DNA of 64,000 bases from Alistipes dispar (GCF_006542685.1 NZ_AP019736.1:248001-312000), one strand, 5' to 3'. Positions 1 through 8,567 are shown, numbered from the stretch's first letter. Numbers and translations are program-made. The notes: generated by a model from the sequence alone, not told the origin.

Positions 1-459
1 GGCATCCTCCCGGAGAACGGGCTGTTCGGCCCAGGAGCGCTCGTAGTCGTAAACGATCGTCGAACCGGCCGACCGCTGGGTCATTTCGAGCCGGACGGCG
101 TATCCGTCGGAGAAGGTCATGTCGATCCGGGCCGTACGGTCCTCGTCCGTCCCGTTTTTCTGCAAGTAGATGAAGACGGGAGATCCCGCCTCGCCGCCCG
201 TTTCCGTCAGCGGCTCGGTCAAAGCGAACGAACACCAGGCGGCATCCTCCTCCGCGGAAATCACGGCACGGAAAGTCACCCCGCGGGCGCCTTCGGTCGT
301 AATGCTGTTCGTCGTAGTCGAATAGTTCACGGTCTCTGCCACGAGCATCGCACGGGACTCCCTGTCGGTCCCTTCGTCCTTGCCGTCGCATCCCGCGAAC
401 AGGATAAGCATACAGGCGGCAAACAGCCACATGCCTATCATTTTAATATTCAATGTCAT
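1..459 (-). CDS. BACON-like surface lipoprotein, 3' end outside window
   Basis: The reading frame is open from an ATG at 459 to the left edge, so the C-terminus is missing. The N-terminus has a short positive stretch, a hydrophobic core and a lipobox ending LFAGC, which predicts lipidation and membrane anchoring. Residues 30-145 contain the alternating pattern of a BACON-type immunoglobulin-like domain (a W, then a polar strand with R and I, then a final Q-rich strand), a module common in Bacteroidota surface proteins. A second ATG at 441 would give a shorter signal peptide and is equally possible. It lies downstream of, and in the same direction as, another lipoprotein gene, from which a hairpin terminator separates it. 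The catalytic part, if any, is outside the window. Confidence 0.75.
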   Translation of the reverse strand, partial: MTLNIKMIGMWLFAACMLILFAGCDGKDEGTDRESRAMLVAETVNYSTTTNSITTEGARGVTFRAVISAEEDAAWCSFALTEPLTETGGEAGSPVFIYLQKNGTDEDRTARIDMTFSDGYAVRLEMTQRSAGSTIVYDYERSWAEQPVLREDA

Positions 460-504
460 CCGGAAAATTTCGCTATTTCAGCCTTCGCATCCAAAGAAAC
501 CAAA

Positions 505-532
505 CTCTTGGCGGGACCCTGCCCGCCAAGAG
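505..532 (-). terminator. Hairpin terminator after the DUF5689 lipoprotein
   Basis: An 11-bp perfect stem (CTCTTGGCGGG with CCCGCCAAGAG) surrounds a 6-base loop. It is extended by partly paired AAACC/GGTTT arms and followed on the minus strand by a T-rich stretch. It sits just after the stop at 559 and before the next minus-strand lipoprotein. Confidence 0.7.
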
Positions 533-558
533 TGGTTTTCAAAAGTCGGTCTATCGAA

Positions 559-3120
559 TTACTTGTTCTTCTTGAAGAAGCATACGCCCCATTTCAAGGT
601 CGATTCGCTCTTGTAGGAACGAAGCAGATCATACGTTGCTCCGGCAGTACCGAGGTACACACCGTTGTTGGAGATCTTGATACCTTTCTCACCGTTATCC
701 TCGAACAGCCATTCCGCACCATCGGGAGTATCTACCAGACCCATGCTACGGTTGGTTGCCTCCTTGAGGTTCTTCAGATACTTGCCGCCGGACTTGATAT
801 AGTAGGTATTGGTCTTACCCGAAACGGCTTCCACGGTAATGAAAGCAGCCGTACCTTTCTCCTTATCGCGATCGCTGAGATTGGGATTCAGCGTCAGTTG
901 ATTCGATTCATACTGATAGTTAACCGTCTCCAGATCCTTATTGCTCGATATAGTGCCTACCCAAATGTGATACGAATAGGGGGCATAGGTAATGGTATTA
1001 TTGTTATTCTTGTACGACTCGAGCATACCTGCCATAAGTAACTCACCGGCGGTCAGATCGGCCAGCGACGAGATGAGCGTATAGCCGTCACCCGATACGG
1101 GAGCAGCCTGCTTCAGATCCACCGAAGCCAGCGTCTCGCTACCGACCTTGGCAACGAGCGTTGCCGTGTAGGCGGCATCTGTTTCGTTATTTCCGGCTGC
1201 ATTTACGACAACATCCTTATCGGTATGGCTTACGACCGTAAACTTGTCGGCATTCGTGCCCACAATCTCAAAGGTAACCTCCGAAGCTGCAACATTAGCC
1301 ACAACATAGGGAAGCGTCTGCTGCTGCGGATCCGTTGCGGCAAAAGGTTCCGGCTCCTTCGTGAACGTCACGGCCGGAGTCGTCGTATTCGCATCAATCT
1401 TACGAAGCAGGATGTTCAGTTTGGAGTTCGAAGTATCGTAACCGAGAGCAAAACCGGTGGCATCCACCACATCCCCGCTCTCGAGTCCCTCGAAATAGGA
1501 ATCCAGACCGTAAGCGAACGCCACGGTCTTCACCGTCGTCAGTCCCAGAATTTCCAGCGTATAGGTATTGTAAGAAGCACCCTTCTCGATACCGAGGATA
1601 CCCGAAACCTTCACGTACTTGTAAGCGGCCTTCGATTCGTCGGCCTTGATCTCCGAAGCGTATTTCTCGATGGCCTCGGCATCGAACGTCTCGGGCTCGG
1701 GCAGAGCGAGCGAAGAATCGCCGCCCGTCGTCACCTCGAAATTCGAGAACTGGTAGAGACCGTAGCGCAGGGCGCTCTCACCCTTCACGGTAGCGGTCTT
1801 ACCGACAGCGCCGATATAGGGATTGGCGGTCTGATCCTGCCAGTTGTTCTCGAAAGCGAGCACATAATTGACCGTCCCGGAGTTCTCCTGCGCGAACATG
1901 ACGGCCTTCTGGTGAACACCGACGATGGTCGCATCTTCGATCTCGTAGTTGCCCTCTCCGAGCTGGTCGATCGTCGTCTTGGTATATTCCGTGGAGACGG
2001 TGAACAAGTCCTCGGTCATACCCTCCAAATCCGAAGCATTGCGGGGCGAAATATTGCCTGCCCCCTGATTGATCGACACACAGCCCTTGATGTAACCGGC
2101 CTTCGCGGGAATCTCGATGGAATTGGCCCACGATGAGGAATAACTGTTGAACGACAACTGGAAAGTCGAACCGTTCTTCGTCTCGAAGGTCTGGTTCGCA
2201 TAACCCGACGATACGTTGTAATACATCTCGCCGCGGATCGACTCGATCGGCTGCGAATAGACCTTCACATACTGCGACTGGTAGTCGATCAGTTTCGCAG
2301 GATCGGAAACCTCGATCGCCTCGGGCGTATTGTCGGAAGCGTCGAGAATCTCGATATCAGGATCGGCTTCGAACTGCACCTGATAGGTGTCATAATATGA
2401 CTTCGAGAAACCGCCCTTCAGATCGAACGAAACGATCGAACCGCGGGTCAGGTGATAGTCCGTATCCTTATCGCCCACATATCCCTTGAAACGAATCATC
2501 AGACCGGCCCCCGGCTCGGCGGTGTCGTCCGTCAGCATGATCTGGTGATTGTTGATATTGTTGCCCACATAATCGGATACGACAATACCGGTAATCACCA
2601 TCGACTCGGTGATCTCCTTTGCATTGGCCGTTCCACTCGCGTTGTCCACCGGGAAATCCAGTCGATCGCGGATCTCCTTGACGTTGGTTTCAACCGTCGT
2701 CGTACCGCCCTCGTTCTGCTTGACGGTGATCGAAGCCTTCTTCGTTACGGGAATGCCCTCGACATAACCCGTGGCGGTCAGCGTGATCGAAGCCTGGCGC
2801 TCGGTCTCGGCCGCGGCGAGCGTGAACGAAAGCTGCGTCGTACCCGTCTTGCCCGACAAGGCGCTCGGCGTGCACCATGTCTGGTCGTCCGCCTTGTCGA
2901 AGGACAGGGTCCAGTCACCCTTCGAAACGACCTCGACGGACTGCTCGATCTTACCTCCGGCGAGCGACCCTGCAATAGTGGCCGACCCCCCCCCATCGAC
3001 GGTGATCTCGGGAATACCCTCGTAACCGCCGTCATTCGTGTCGTCGTCCGAGCATGCGGAGAAGGCGGCAACCGCCATCGCCGAGCAGAACAACGTTTTC
3101 CAGAAACTCATCTTTCTCAT
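559..3120 (-). CDS. DUF5689/BACON multidomain surface lipoprotein
   Basis: About 853 residues when started at the ATG at 3120, which gives a clean lipoprotein signal (MRKMSFWK, hydrophobic core, then FSAC); the longer frame to 3162 adds an unlikely extension. Around residues 40-135 is a BACON-like domain. Residues 145-260 resemble DUF5689, an OB-fold-like domain found in Bacteroidota surface and nuclease-associated proteins, and a related region follows to about 560. Another BACON-like domain lies near 575-680, and the C-terminal 170 residues form a separate lectin- or barrel-like part I cannot place. No catalytic motif is evident, so a binding role at the cell surface is an inference. A G9 run on the coding strand (2986-2994) encodes three glycines shortly after the signal peptide. 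Confidence 0.8.
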   Translation of the reverse strand: MRKMSFWKTLFCSAMAVAAFSACSDDDTNDGGYEGIPEITVDGGGSATIAGSLAGGKIEQSVEVVSKGDWTLSFDKADDQTWCTPSALSGKTGTTQLSFTLAAAETERQASITLTATGYVEGIPVTKKASITVKQNEGGTTTVETNVKEIRDRLDFPVDNASGTANAKEITESMVITGIVVSDYVGNNINNHQIMLTDDTAEPGAGLMIRFKGYVGDKDTDYHLTRGSIVSFDLKGGFSKSYYDTYQVQFEADPDIEILDASDNTPEAIEVSDPAKLIDYQSQYVKVYSQPIESIRGEMYYNVSSGYANQTFETKNGSTFQLSFNSYSSSWANSIEIPAKAGYIKGCVSINQGAGNISPRNASDLEGMTEDLFTVSTEYTKTTIDQLGEGNYEIEDATIVGVHQKAVMFAQENSGTVNYVLAFENNWQDQTANPYIGAVGKTATVKGESALRYGLYQFSNFEVTTGGDSSLALPEPETFDAEAIEKYASEIKADESKAAYKYVKVSGILGIEKGASYNTYTLEILGLTTVKTVAFAYGLDSYFEGLESGDVVDATGFALGYDTSNSKLNILLRKIDANTTTPAVTFTKEPEPFAATDPQQQTLPYVVANVAASEVTFEIVGTNADKFTVVSHTDKDVVVNAAGNNETDAAYTATLVAKVGSETLASVDLKQAAPVSGDGYTLISSLADLTAGELLMAGMLESYKNNNNTITYAPYSYHIWVGTISSNKDLETVNYQYESNQLTLNPNLSDRDKEKGTAAFITVEAVSGKTNTYYIKSGGKYLKNLKEATNRSMGLVDTPDGAEWLFEDNGEKGIKISNNGVYLGTAGATYDLLRSYKSESTLKWGVCFFKKNK
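2986..2994 (-). repeat. G9 homopolymer in lipoprotein gene
   Basis: Nine consecutive C on the plus strand, hence G9 on the coding strand, encode Gly-Gly-Gly about 40 codons into the lipoprotein. As sequenced, the frame is open. Confidence 0.95.
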
Positions 3121-3280
3121 AGGGCTTAAAATTAAGTTAAAAAAGCATGTCGTATTACGCATATAGCTATCAAATCGTTACATAACAGCGATATTCAGTC
3201 GTAAAGTTAAAGTTAATTTCCGAATCCGCAATATCCGTAACACAAAATTCACACCGAACCGGCAAAATAGCGGAGACAAA

Positions 3281-3315
3281 AGCCCGGAGCACGCCCCAAA
3301 GGCATGATCCGGGCT
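3281..3315 (-). terminator. Hairpin terminator of the sua5-DUF4293 operon
   Basis: An 8-bp stem (AGCCCGGA with TCCGGGCT) followed on the minus strand by TTTTGT. It lies 16 bases past the DUF4293 stop codon. Confidence 0.55.
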
Positions 3316-3330
3316 CGGAAACGGTGCGGG

Positions 3331-3795
3331 TCAGCGAATCCGGTCGGCGGAACGCACGAGCAGTTCGTCGTGGAAAATCGCACGTGCGGCCAGAAAGGCG
3401 AAGAGCAGAGCCACCAGCGGCAGGGCGATCGCGGGCTTGAAGCCCTGCGTGTGGAACGCCATGCCGGCGAAAAGACGGCCGCTCAGAAAATAATAGACGC
3501 CCTCCATCACGACCGCCCCCGCGAGCAGCACCATCTCCGCCACGCAGAGGCGGATTTGCAGCAGGCGGCGGCGGTAGAGAAAGATCGTCACGAGCGGCAG
3601 CGCGGCGGCGAGCGCCAGCAGGATGCCCAGATAGAGGGTCGGCTGCGCGAGCGTACCGTCGGCGCTCCGCAACGAAAAGGCGTACAGCCCGTATTCGCCG
3701 GCCTGGCCGGCGAACCACGCCAGCGGCGCGAAAAGCATGACGGCGACCAGGGCCGTCACGATCAGCAGATAGAGTGTTTGAATGCGTTGTATCAT
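3331..3795 (-). CDS. DUF4293 family membrane protein
   Basis: 154 residues with four hydrophobic segments (about 7-27, 50-72, 82-105 and 122-142). It starts MIQRIQTLYLL, the typical opening of the Bacteroidota-specific DUF4293 family, whose function is unknown. Its ATG directly abuts the stop codon of the upstream glycosyltransferase with no gap, so the two are co-transcribed and probably translationally coupled. It is the last gene of the four-gene operon sua5-DUF4199-GT2-DUF4293. Confidence 0.85.
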   Translation of the reverse strand: MIQRIQTLYLLIVTALVAVMLFAPLAWFAGQAGEYGLYAFSLRSADGTLAQPTLYLGILLALAAALPLVTIFLYRRRLLQIRLCVAEMVLLAGAVVMEGVYYFLSGRLFAGMAFHTQGFKPAIALPLVALLFAFLAARAIFHDELLVRSADRIR

Positions 3796-4755
3796 TTAAT
3801 CCAGCGTTTTGTCGATCAGGTATTTGTTGCGGTCCGAAGAACCGCGGTTGATCAGCTCCCCGAGGAATCCGGCCAGGAAAAGCTGCACGCCGAGAATCAC
3901 GGCGAGGATGGCCAGATAGAAGAGCGGCTGCTCGGTCACGGGGCGCAGCGGCAGCGCGTGGGCCTGCTTCCAGAGCTTCCCGACGATGATCCACACCGTC
4001 GTTCCCCCGCCCAGCAGGAACATCAGCGTCCCCAGCCCGCCGAAGAAATACATGGGCGAGCGGCCGAAATGGGACATGAAAAGGACCGTGATCAGGTCGA
4101 GGTAGCCCTTCACCATGCGCTCCATGCCGAATTTCGAACGGCCGTACTTGCGCGCATGGTGATCGACGACCTTCTCGCCGATATGCCGGAACCCCGCCTG
4201 CCGGGCGAGCACCGGAATGAAGCGGTGCATCTCGCCGTAAACCTCGATCGACTTGACGACCTTCGACCGGTAGGCCTTCAGGCCGCAGTTGAAGTCGTGG
4301 AGGCGGATACCCGTGGCGGCGCGGGCCGTCCAGTTGAAGAACTTGCTGGGCCATCGCTTGCCCACGGGGTCGTGGCGTTTCCTTTTCCAGCCCGACACCA
4401 GGTCGTAACCCTCCTCGAGGATCATGCGGCGCAGTTCGGGAATCTCGTCGGGCGAATCCTGGAGGTCGGCGTCCATCGTCACGACCACCTCCCCCGCCGC
4501 CGCCGCGAATCCGCAGTAGAGCGCCGCGGACTTGCCGTAGTTGCGGGCGAAGCGAATGCCCCGAAGCGCCGGATAGCGCGTCTTGAGCCGCTCGACCTCC
4601 TCCCACGAAGCGTCCGACGAACCGTCGTCCACGAGAATCGCCTCGTAGGACAGTCCGTGCCCTTCCGCCACGCGATCGATCCACGCGACCAGTTCGGGCA
4701 GCGACTCCGCCTCGTTGTAAAGCGGCACGACGACCGATATGTCGGGCCTACTCAT
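3796..4755 (-). CDS. Family 2 glycosyltransferase, DPM1/GtrB-like, membrane
   Basis: 319 residues from the ATG at 4755 (MSRPDISVVVPLYNE). The GT-A fold carries VVPLYNEAESL, the nucleotide-binding DDGSSD, and the DXD-like MDADLQDSPDE near residue 95. Two C-terminal membrane helices (about 230-255 and 265-290) end in a short cytosolic tail. This layout matches polyprenyl-phosphate sugar transferases of the DPM1/GtrB type, which move a sugar from a nucleotide onto a lipid carrier; the specific sugar cannot be read from the sequence. The start overlaps the end of the DUF4199 gene by 8 bases. The longer frame to 4791 would overlap that gene further and adds a basic, unconserved extension. Confidence 0.88.
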   Translation of the reverse strand: MSRPDISVVVPLYNEAESLPELVAWIDRVAEGHGLSYEAILVDDGSSDASWEEVERLKTRYPALRGIRFARNYGKSAALYCGFAAAAGEVVVTMDADLQDSPDEIPELRRMILEEGYDLVSGWKRKRHDPVGKRWPSKFFNWTARAATGIRLHDFNCGLKAYRSKVVKSIEVYGEMHRFIPVLARQAGFRHIGEKVVDHHARKYGRSKFGMERMVKGYLDLITVLFMSHFGRSPMYFFGGLGTLMFLLGGGTTVWIIVGKLWKQAHALPLRPVTEQPLFYLAILAVILGVQLFLAGFLGELINRGSSDRNKYLIDKTLD

Positions 4756-5302
4756 CCGACGAATCCTTACGTTCCGCGGAATCCTCCGCATGCTTCACCC
4801 AGACGACGTCCCGCTTGGTGAAGGCCGAGACGAACAGTCCGAAGAAGCAGCCCTGCACGACGGCGCCCAGCACCGAGAGCACGACCACCCAGATCGGCGA
4901 GAAGAACATCGTCCGCGCCATCGAGACGGCCATTTCGAGCTGCGCCTCGCTGTAAAGCGACGCCATCGCCTTCAGACTCTCGCCGAGCAGCGTCTCGTAG
5001 CGCGATGCGAAAAGAACGTTGCGCGCGACGATCTCCCACGCGCCGATCAGCACGCCCGAGAAGCACATCATCCAGAAGATGTATTTCATGCACTGCCCGT
5101 AACCGTAACCGTTCTCCCCGCGGCCGTAGAGCAGCACGCGGCGTTTGGTGAAGAAAAAGAGCAGCACGACGAACACCGCCACCGACACGAGCGACAGCAG
5201 CGACGAACGCCAGAAAAGCCCCGCCGTCGTGAAGACGATCTGCACCAGCGCCATGACCGCGCCCCACTTGGCGGCATCGTTCCAGAAATTTGTCTTTTCC
5301 AT
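4748..5302 (-). CDS. DUF4199 family membrane protein
   Basis: 184 residues with membrane segments near 13-50, 72-92 and 135-160, and a charged C-terminus. The pattern and the ENGYGYGQCMKYIFW region fit DUF4199, a Bacteroidota family of unknown function often encoded immediately before a DPM1-like glycosyltransferase, as here. This neighbourhood suggests a helper of lipid-linked glycan synthesis, but that is inference. It starts 25 bases after the sua5 stop. Confidence 0.85.
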   Translation of the reverse strand: MEKTNFWNDAAKWGAVMALVQIVFTTAGLFWRSSLLSLVSVAVFVVLLFFFTKRRVLLYGRGENGYGYGQCMKYIFWMMCFSGVLIGAWEIVARNVLFASRYETLLGESLKAMASLYSEAQLEMAVSMARTMFFSPIWVVVLSVLGAVVQGCFFGLFVSAFTKRDVVWVKHAEDSAERKDSSDE

Positions 5303-5327
5303 GTTATACCGTTTGATTTCGATTGCC

Positions 5328-5927
5328 CTACCGTAATTCGCCCCGCCCCTCGCGCAGCACCTCGGGTTCCCCGCCCGTGAGGTCCACCACCGTCGTAGGC
5401 ACGCAGTCGCCCGTCCCGCCGTCGATCACCAGCGACACCTCGCGGCCGTAACGCTCGTGGATGAGTTCGGGATCGGTCGTGTACTCCGCCTCGCCGTCCT
5501 CGCGGACCGAGGCGGTGACGAGCGGACAGCCCAGCGCCGAGACGACCGCCCGCGCCACGGCATTGGCCGGAATGCGGACGCCGATGGTCTGCCGCCGCTC
5601 GAGGGCCTTGTCCGGCACGCGCGACGAAGCCGCGAGGACGAAGGTGAAAGGGCCCGGCAGGTTGCGTTTGAGCGTGCGGAAGGCAGCGTTGTCCACGCGG
5701 CAGTACTCCGCGATCTGCGCGATGCTCCCGAAGACCACGGCCAGCTCGCCGCTGCTCTTTCCGCGGATGCGGCGCAGACGGTCGATGGCCCGGGGCGAAC
5801 GGAGCGAACAGCCGAAGGCATAGACGCTGTCGGTGGGATAGATGACGATTCCGTCCCGCTCGAGCACGTCCACGACCCGCTGCAACTCCTTCTCCGAAGG
5901 GTTCCGTTCGTATATCTTCGTAAGCAT
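5328..5927 (-). CDS. L-threonylcarbamoyladenylate synthase, Sua5/YrdC family
   Basis: 199 residues covering one YrdC domain. YrdC-type enzymes make threonylcarbamoyl-AMP from threonine, bicarbonate and ATP, the first step of the t6A37 tRNA modification, in the cytoplasm. Visible motifs are IYPTDSVYAFGC near residue 30, the KSS-containing turn near residue 55, and the conserved S/N-rich strands through GVRIPANAVA. The length fits a YrdC-only enzyme without the extra Sua5 domain. It is the first gene of its operon. Confidence 0.88.
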   Translation of the reverse strand: MLTKIYERNPSEKELQRVVDVLERDGIVIYPTDSVYAFGCSLRSPRAIDRLRRIRGKSSGELAVVFGSIAQIAEYCRVDNAAFRTLKRNLPGPFTFVLAASSRVPDKALERRQTIGVRIPANAVARAVVSALGCPLVTASVREDGEAEYTTDPELIHERYGREVSLVIDGGTGDCVPTTVVDLTGGEPEVLREGRGELR

Positions 5928-6192
5928 AGGGGAACAAAGATAGGCAAAATATCGGAAATACGCACGATTCGGCGGCGTTTTCTCTCCGCAGTGCCGGCCC
6001 GGATGCGGGATTCAGGCCCGCTCCGGATGCGGAGGCCGGGTAACGGGAGGAACGGGCCGGGCCGCAGGACGGACGGAACAGAACGGCCCCCAACGATATG
6101 GGACGGGCCCCCGGGAGAGACGGCGAATGCCGCCGCGGCCGGAGGGAGCGCCGGGAAAAATCCGGCAAAGGACCGGAGGGGTTTCCGCGGAG

Positions 6193-7206
6193 CTACCGGA
6201 TCTTCCGGCGGTTCAGCTCGGCGCTGTAGGCCCGGGCATTGGCATTGTGCTCGCGGAGCGTCCGGGCGAAGTTGTGGTAGCCGTCGAACGCGGGCCGTGC
6301 GCAGAAAAACAGGTAGTCGTGCTCCTCGAAATTCAGCACGGCGTCGATCGCGTTCTTGCCGGGCATGCAGATCGGGGAAGGCGGCAGCCCCTTATTGACA
6401 TACGTATTGTAGGGCGACGGATACTTCAGATGGCGGTAGAGAATCCGGCGCAGGCCGAAATCCCGCATGGCATACTTCACCGTCGGGTCGGCCTGCAAGG
6501 GAATGCCCCGGCGCAGGCGGTTGATATAGACCCCGGCGATGCGGGGCATCTCGTCCGTCTTGCGCGTCTCCTCATAGACGATCGAGGCGAGGGTCATCAC
6601 CTCGAGCCGCGACAGGCCGCTGCGCGCCCGCAGGGCATCGCGCTCCGGAGTCCAGAAACGGTCGTATTCGCGTTTCATGCGGCGCACGAACTCCTCGGGC
6701 GAGACGGTCCACCAGACCTCGTACGTGTCGGGAATGAACATGGAAAAGAGCGTCAGGGTGTCGAAGCCGACCTCGGCGGCCAGCTCCTTCGACGCGAGCG
6801 CCCGCATGATCGCCGCGGAATCGGCGTCGATCTGCCGCGCGAGTTTCCGGGCCAACTGTTCCGGAGTGCGCACGTTATTGACCGCGATGCGCACGGGCGT
6901 CTGCAACCCCAATTTGAGCATCCGCGCCACCTCGACGACACTCATGCCGGGACGCAGCACATAGTGCCCGGGACGGAAGGCATTCTCGAGATCGAGCCGC
7001 CGGGCGTAACGGCGGAAGGCCGCCCGGTGTCTGAGACGGGGCATCAGCGAATCGGTCAGCTCCCCGTACGTGGCGCACGACCCGACGAAGAGTTCGCACT
7101 CCTCCGTCACGGCATTGCCCCGGAACTGCGACCATCCCACGCCGAAGGCCGCCGCTCCCAGAACGAACAGCGCCGCAGCGAGCCAAAACAAAGTTTTTTT
7201 GCGCAT
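6193..7206 (-). CDS. mltG: Endolytic murein transglycosylase MltG
   Basis: 337 residues from the ATG at 7206; the frame extends to 7311, but that would run through the SRP RNA promoter. One N-terminal membrane anchor (about 5-25) is followed by a LysM-like part and the YceG catalytic domain. Family motifs are visible: the catalytic Glu region ASIVYEETRK, then QADPTVKYAM, then SPYNTYVNKGLPPSPICMPG. MltG cuts nascent glycan strands in the periplasm and helps set their length. The gene is divergent from the SRP RNA, and its -7 box lies within the SRP RNA promoter. Confidence 0.93.
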   Translation of the reverse strand: MRKKTLFWLAAALFVLGAAAFGVGWSQFRGNAVTEECELFVGSCATYGELTDSLMPRLRHRAAFRRYARRLDLENAFRPGHYVLRPGMSVVEVARMLKLGLQTPVRIAVNNVRTPEQLARKLARQIDADSAAIMRALASKELAAEVGFDTLTLFSMFIPDTYEVWWTVSPEEFVRRMKREYDRFWTPERDALRARSGLSRLEVMTLASIVYEETRKTDEMPRIAGVYINRLRRGIPLQADPTVKYAMRDFGLRRILYRHLKYPSPYNTYVNKGLPPSPICMPGKNAIDAVLNFEEHDYLFFCARPAFDGYHNFARTLREHNANARAYSAELNRRKIR

Positions 7207-7219
7207 CTCGGAAAAAATT

Positions 7220-7250
7220 TTTGCAAAGATACAAAAAATTCCTACTTTTG
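7220..7250 (+). promoter_or_regulatory. Promoter of the SRP RNA gene
   Basis: TTTG at 7220-7223, a 19-base spacer and TACTTTTG at 7243-7250 match the Bacteroidota housekeeping consensus TTTG-N19-21-TAnnTTTG. The RNA's first paired base is 6 bases downstream, as expected for the transcription start. Confidence 0.85.
7224..7231 (-). promoter_or_regulatory. mltG -7 box TATCTTTG
   Basis: A perfect TAnnTTTG element on the minus strand 17 bases before the mltG ATG, with no convincing -33 TTTG. It touches the -33 element of the divergent SRP RNA promoter, so the two polymerases probably exclude each other. Confidence 0.55.
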
Positions 7251-7255
7251 CAGCC

Positions 7256-7356
7256 GGGTGAGTCTTATACGACCAGCTCCTACAGAATCCCCCAGGCGAG
7301 GAATCGAGCAAGGGTATGTGGTCGTAGCGGTGCGATATAAGGAGCTCACCCTTTTT
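7256..7356 (+). ncRNA. ffs: 4.5S/SRP RNA, small bacterial signal recognition particle RNA
   Basis: A roughly 96-nt hairpin closed by GGGTGAG (7256-7262) and CTCACCC (7345-7351), continued by TCTTATA/TATAAGGA and CGACCA/TGGTCG. The apical region reads CCCCCAGGCGAGGAATCGAG then CAAGGGTA, the asymmetric-loop and tetraloop domain (GGAA) where Ffh binds. This form is typical of Bacteroidota SRP RNAs as I recall them. It ends in TTTTT directly after the closing helix, a built-in terminator. With Ffh and FtsY it targets membrane proteins cotranslationally. Confidence 0.88.
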
Positions 7357-7379
7357 GTTTTACCAAAAATCGAAAAGCC

Positions 7380-7655
7380 ATGATAAGACTGAACGTATTT
7401 ATCCGCACGACGGACAGCAACCGCGAAGAGCTGATCTCGACGGTCAAGGAGCTCGCAGCCGCTTCGCTCAAGGACGAGGGCTGCGTGGCCTACGACCTGT
7501 TCGAAAGCGCGACGCGCCGCGACGTGCTGATGATCTGCGAGACGTGGAGCGACGCCAAGGCGCTCGCCGCCCACGAGCAGGCTTCGCACTTCACGACCCT
7601 CGTGCCGCGCATTCACCAGCTCGGCGAAATGAAGGCCGAGAAGTTCGTCTTCTGA
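7380..7655 (+). CDS. Small ABM-domain monooxygenase (YgiN-like)
   Basis: 91 residues forming a single antibiotic-biosynthesis-monooxygenase (ABM) dimeric ferredoxin-like fold: MIRLNVFIRT, a helix, GCVAYDLFES, then VLMICETWSD and a helix with AHEQASHF. Relatives act as cofactor-free quinol or polyketide monooxygenases or as heme-degrading enzymes; the substrate here is unknown. The ATG is 24 bases after the SRP RNA terminator run, so read-through from the ffs promoter is possible and no separate promoter is clear. Confidence 0.85.
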   Translation: MIRLNVFIRTTDSNREELISTVKELAAASLKDEGCVAYDLFESATRRDVLMICETWSDAKALAAHEQASHFTTLVPRIHQLGEMKAEKFVF

Positions 7656-7681
7656 CGACGCCGGACGACGAACACGAACAG

Positions 7682-7714
7682 AAAATCCCCGATGCGCATT
7701 GCACCGGGGATTTT
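7682..7714. terminator. Bidirectional hairpin terminator
   Basis: A 10-bp stem, AAAATCCCCG with CGGGGATTTT, lies between the convergent ABM gene and the superoxide dismutase gene. The A and T tracts give a T-run in both directions. Confidence 0.85.
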
Positions 7715-7756
7715 TCGTATCCGGAGTCCCGCCCAACCCGGCGTCCGGCGTCGGGA

Positions 7757-8494
7757 TCACTCTTCGATCGCGCGGAAGGCATCCTTGTAGAGGCCGCACA
7801 GCGGGCAGGTCCAGTCAGCGGGAATCTCCTCGAAGGGCGTGCCCGGTGCGATGCCCGTTTCGGGATCGCCCTTTTCGGGATCATAGACATAGTCGCACGC
7901 CGTGCACTTGTAACGCTTCGGGATGCAGCGGTCGGCCACCTTGCGCCAGTCGATCAGCTCCCAGAAGGCCGCCACGAAGTCGGCGCGGCGGTTGCGGTAG
8001 TCGATATAGTAGGCATGTTCCCAGACGTCGATCGTCATGACGGGCCGCAGACCGTCCGTCAGCGGATTGCCCGCATTGGACTTGGGCACGATCGAGAGTT
8101 TGCCCGACTTGTCGGCCGCGAGCCATACCCATCCCGAACCGAAAAGTCCCACGGCGGCCTGGGTGAACTGTTTCTTGAACTCCTCGACCGATCCGAAATC
8201 CCGCGCGAGGCGCTCGGCGAGCTTCCCGGGCACGGGATGCCGGTCGGGCGTCAGCATCCGGAAAAAGAAGGTGTGGTTCCACGTCTGCGCGGCGTTGTTG
8301 AAGATGCCGCCGTCCGCCTTGCGGATGATCTCCTCGAGGGACATCTCCTCGTAGGGCGTGCCGGCGATCAGCCGGTTCAGGTTGTCCACGTATGTTTGCA
8401 GGTGTTTCCCGTAGTGGTATTCGAACGTCTCCGCGCTCATCTTCGGAGCAAGTGCTTCCAACGCATAGGGAAGCTCGGGCATTGCATGTTTCAT
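7757..8494 (-). CDS. Iron superoxide dismutase fused to C-terminal rubredoxin
   Basis: 245 residues from the ATG at 8494. Residues 1-188 are a complete Fe/Mn superoxide dismutase with metal ligands H27, H74, D156 and H160. The AAQ before WNH (Q70) is the iron-type signature. Residues 193-243 are a complete rubredoxin with C197-x2-C200 and C230-x2-C233 and the usual YxCxxCxYxYDPxxGD and CPLCG strings. The two domains share one uninterrupted frame. The dismutase converts superoxide to peroxide and oxygen; the rubredoxin would carry one electron, so the fusion may also work as a superoxide or peroxide reductase, which is inference. The gene is monocistronic between two terminators. Confidence 0.93.
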   Translation of the reverse strand: MKHAMPELPYALEALAPKMSAETFEYHYGKHLQTYVDNLNRLIAGTPYEEMSLEEIIRKADGGIFNNAAQTWNHTFFFRMLTPDRHPVPGKLAERLARDFGSVEEFKKQFTQAAVGLFGSGWVWLAADKSGKLSIVPKSNAGNPLTDGLRPVMTIDVWEHAYYIDYRNRRADFVAAFWELIDWRKVADRCIPKRYKCTACDYVYDPEKGDPETGIAPGTPFEEIPADWTCPLCGLYKDAFRAIEE

Positions 8495-8542
8495 AATATC
8501 TGTGTGTATAATGGTTTTCCGCAAGACAAGATAGCAAAAAAT

Positions 8543-8567
8543 CCGGCTCGTTGTACCGACGAGCCGG
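8543..8567 (-). terminator. Terminator of the TPR/barrel operon
   Basis: CCGGCTCGT pairs with ACGAGCCGG around a 7-base loop, followed on the minus strand by A and six T. It lies 54 bases past the stop of the barrel gene. Confidence 0.85.

Noticed and set aside
3304..4821. 505-residue plus-strand reading frame opposite the glycosyltransferase and DUF4293 genes
   Set aside because: It is antisense to genes with clear families and has no recognisable domains; at high GC such long shadow frames are common.
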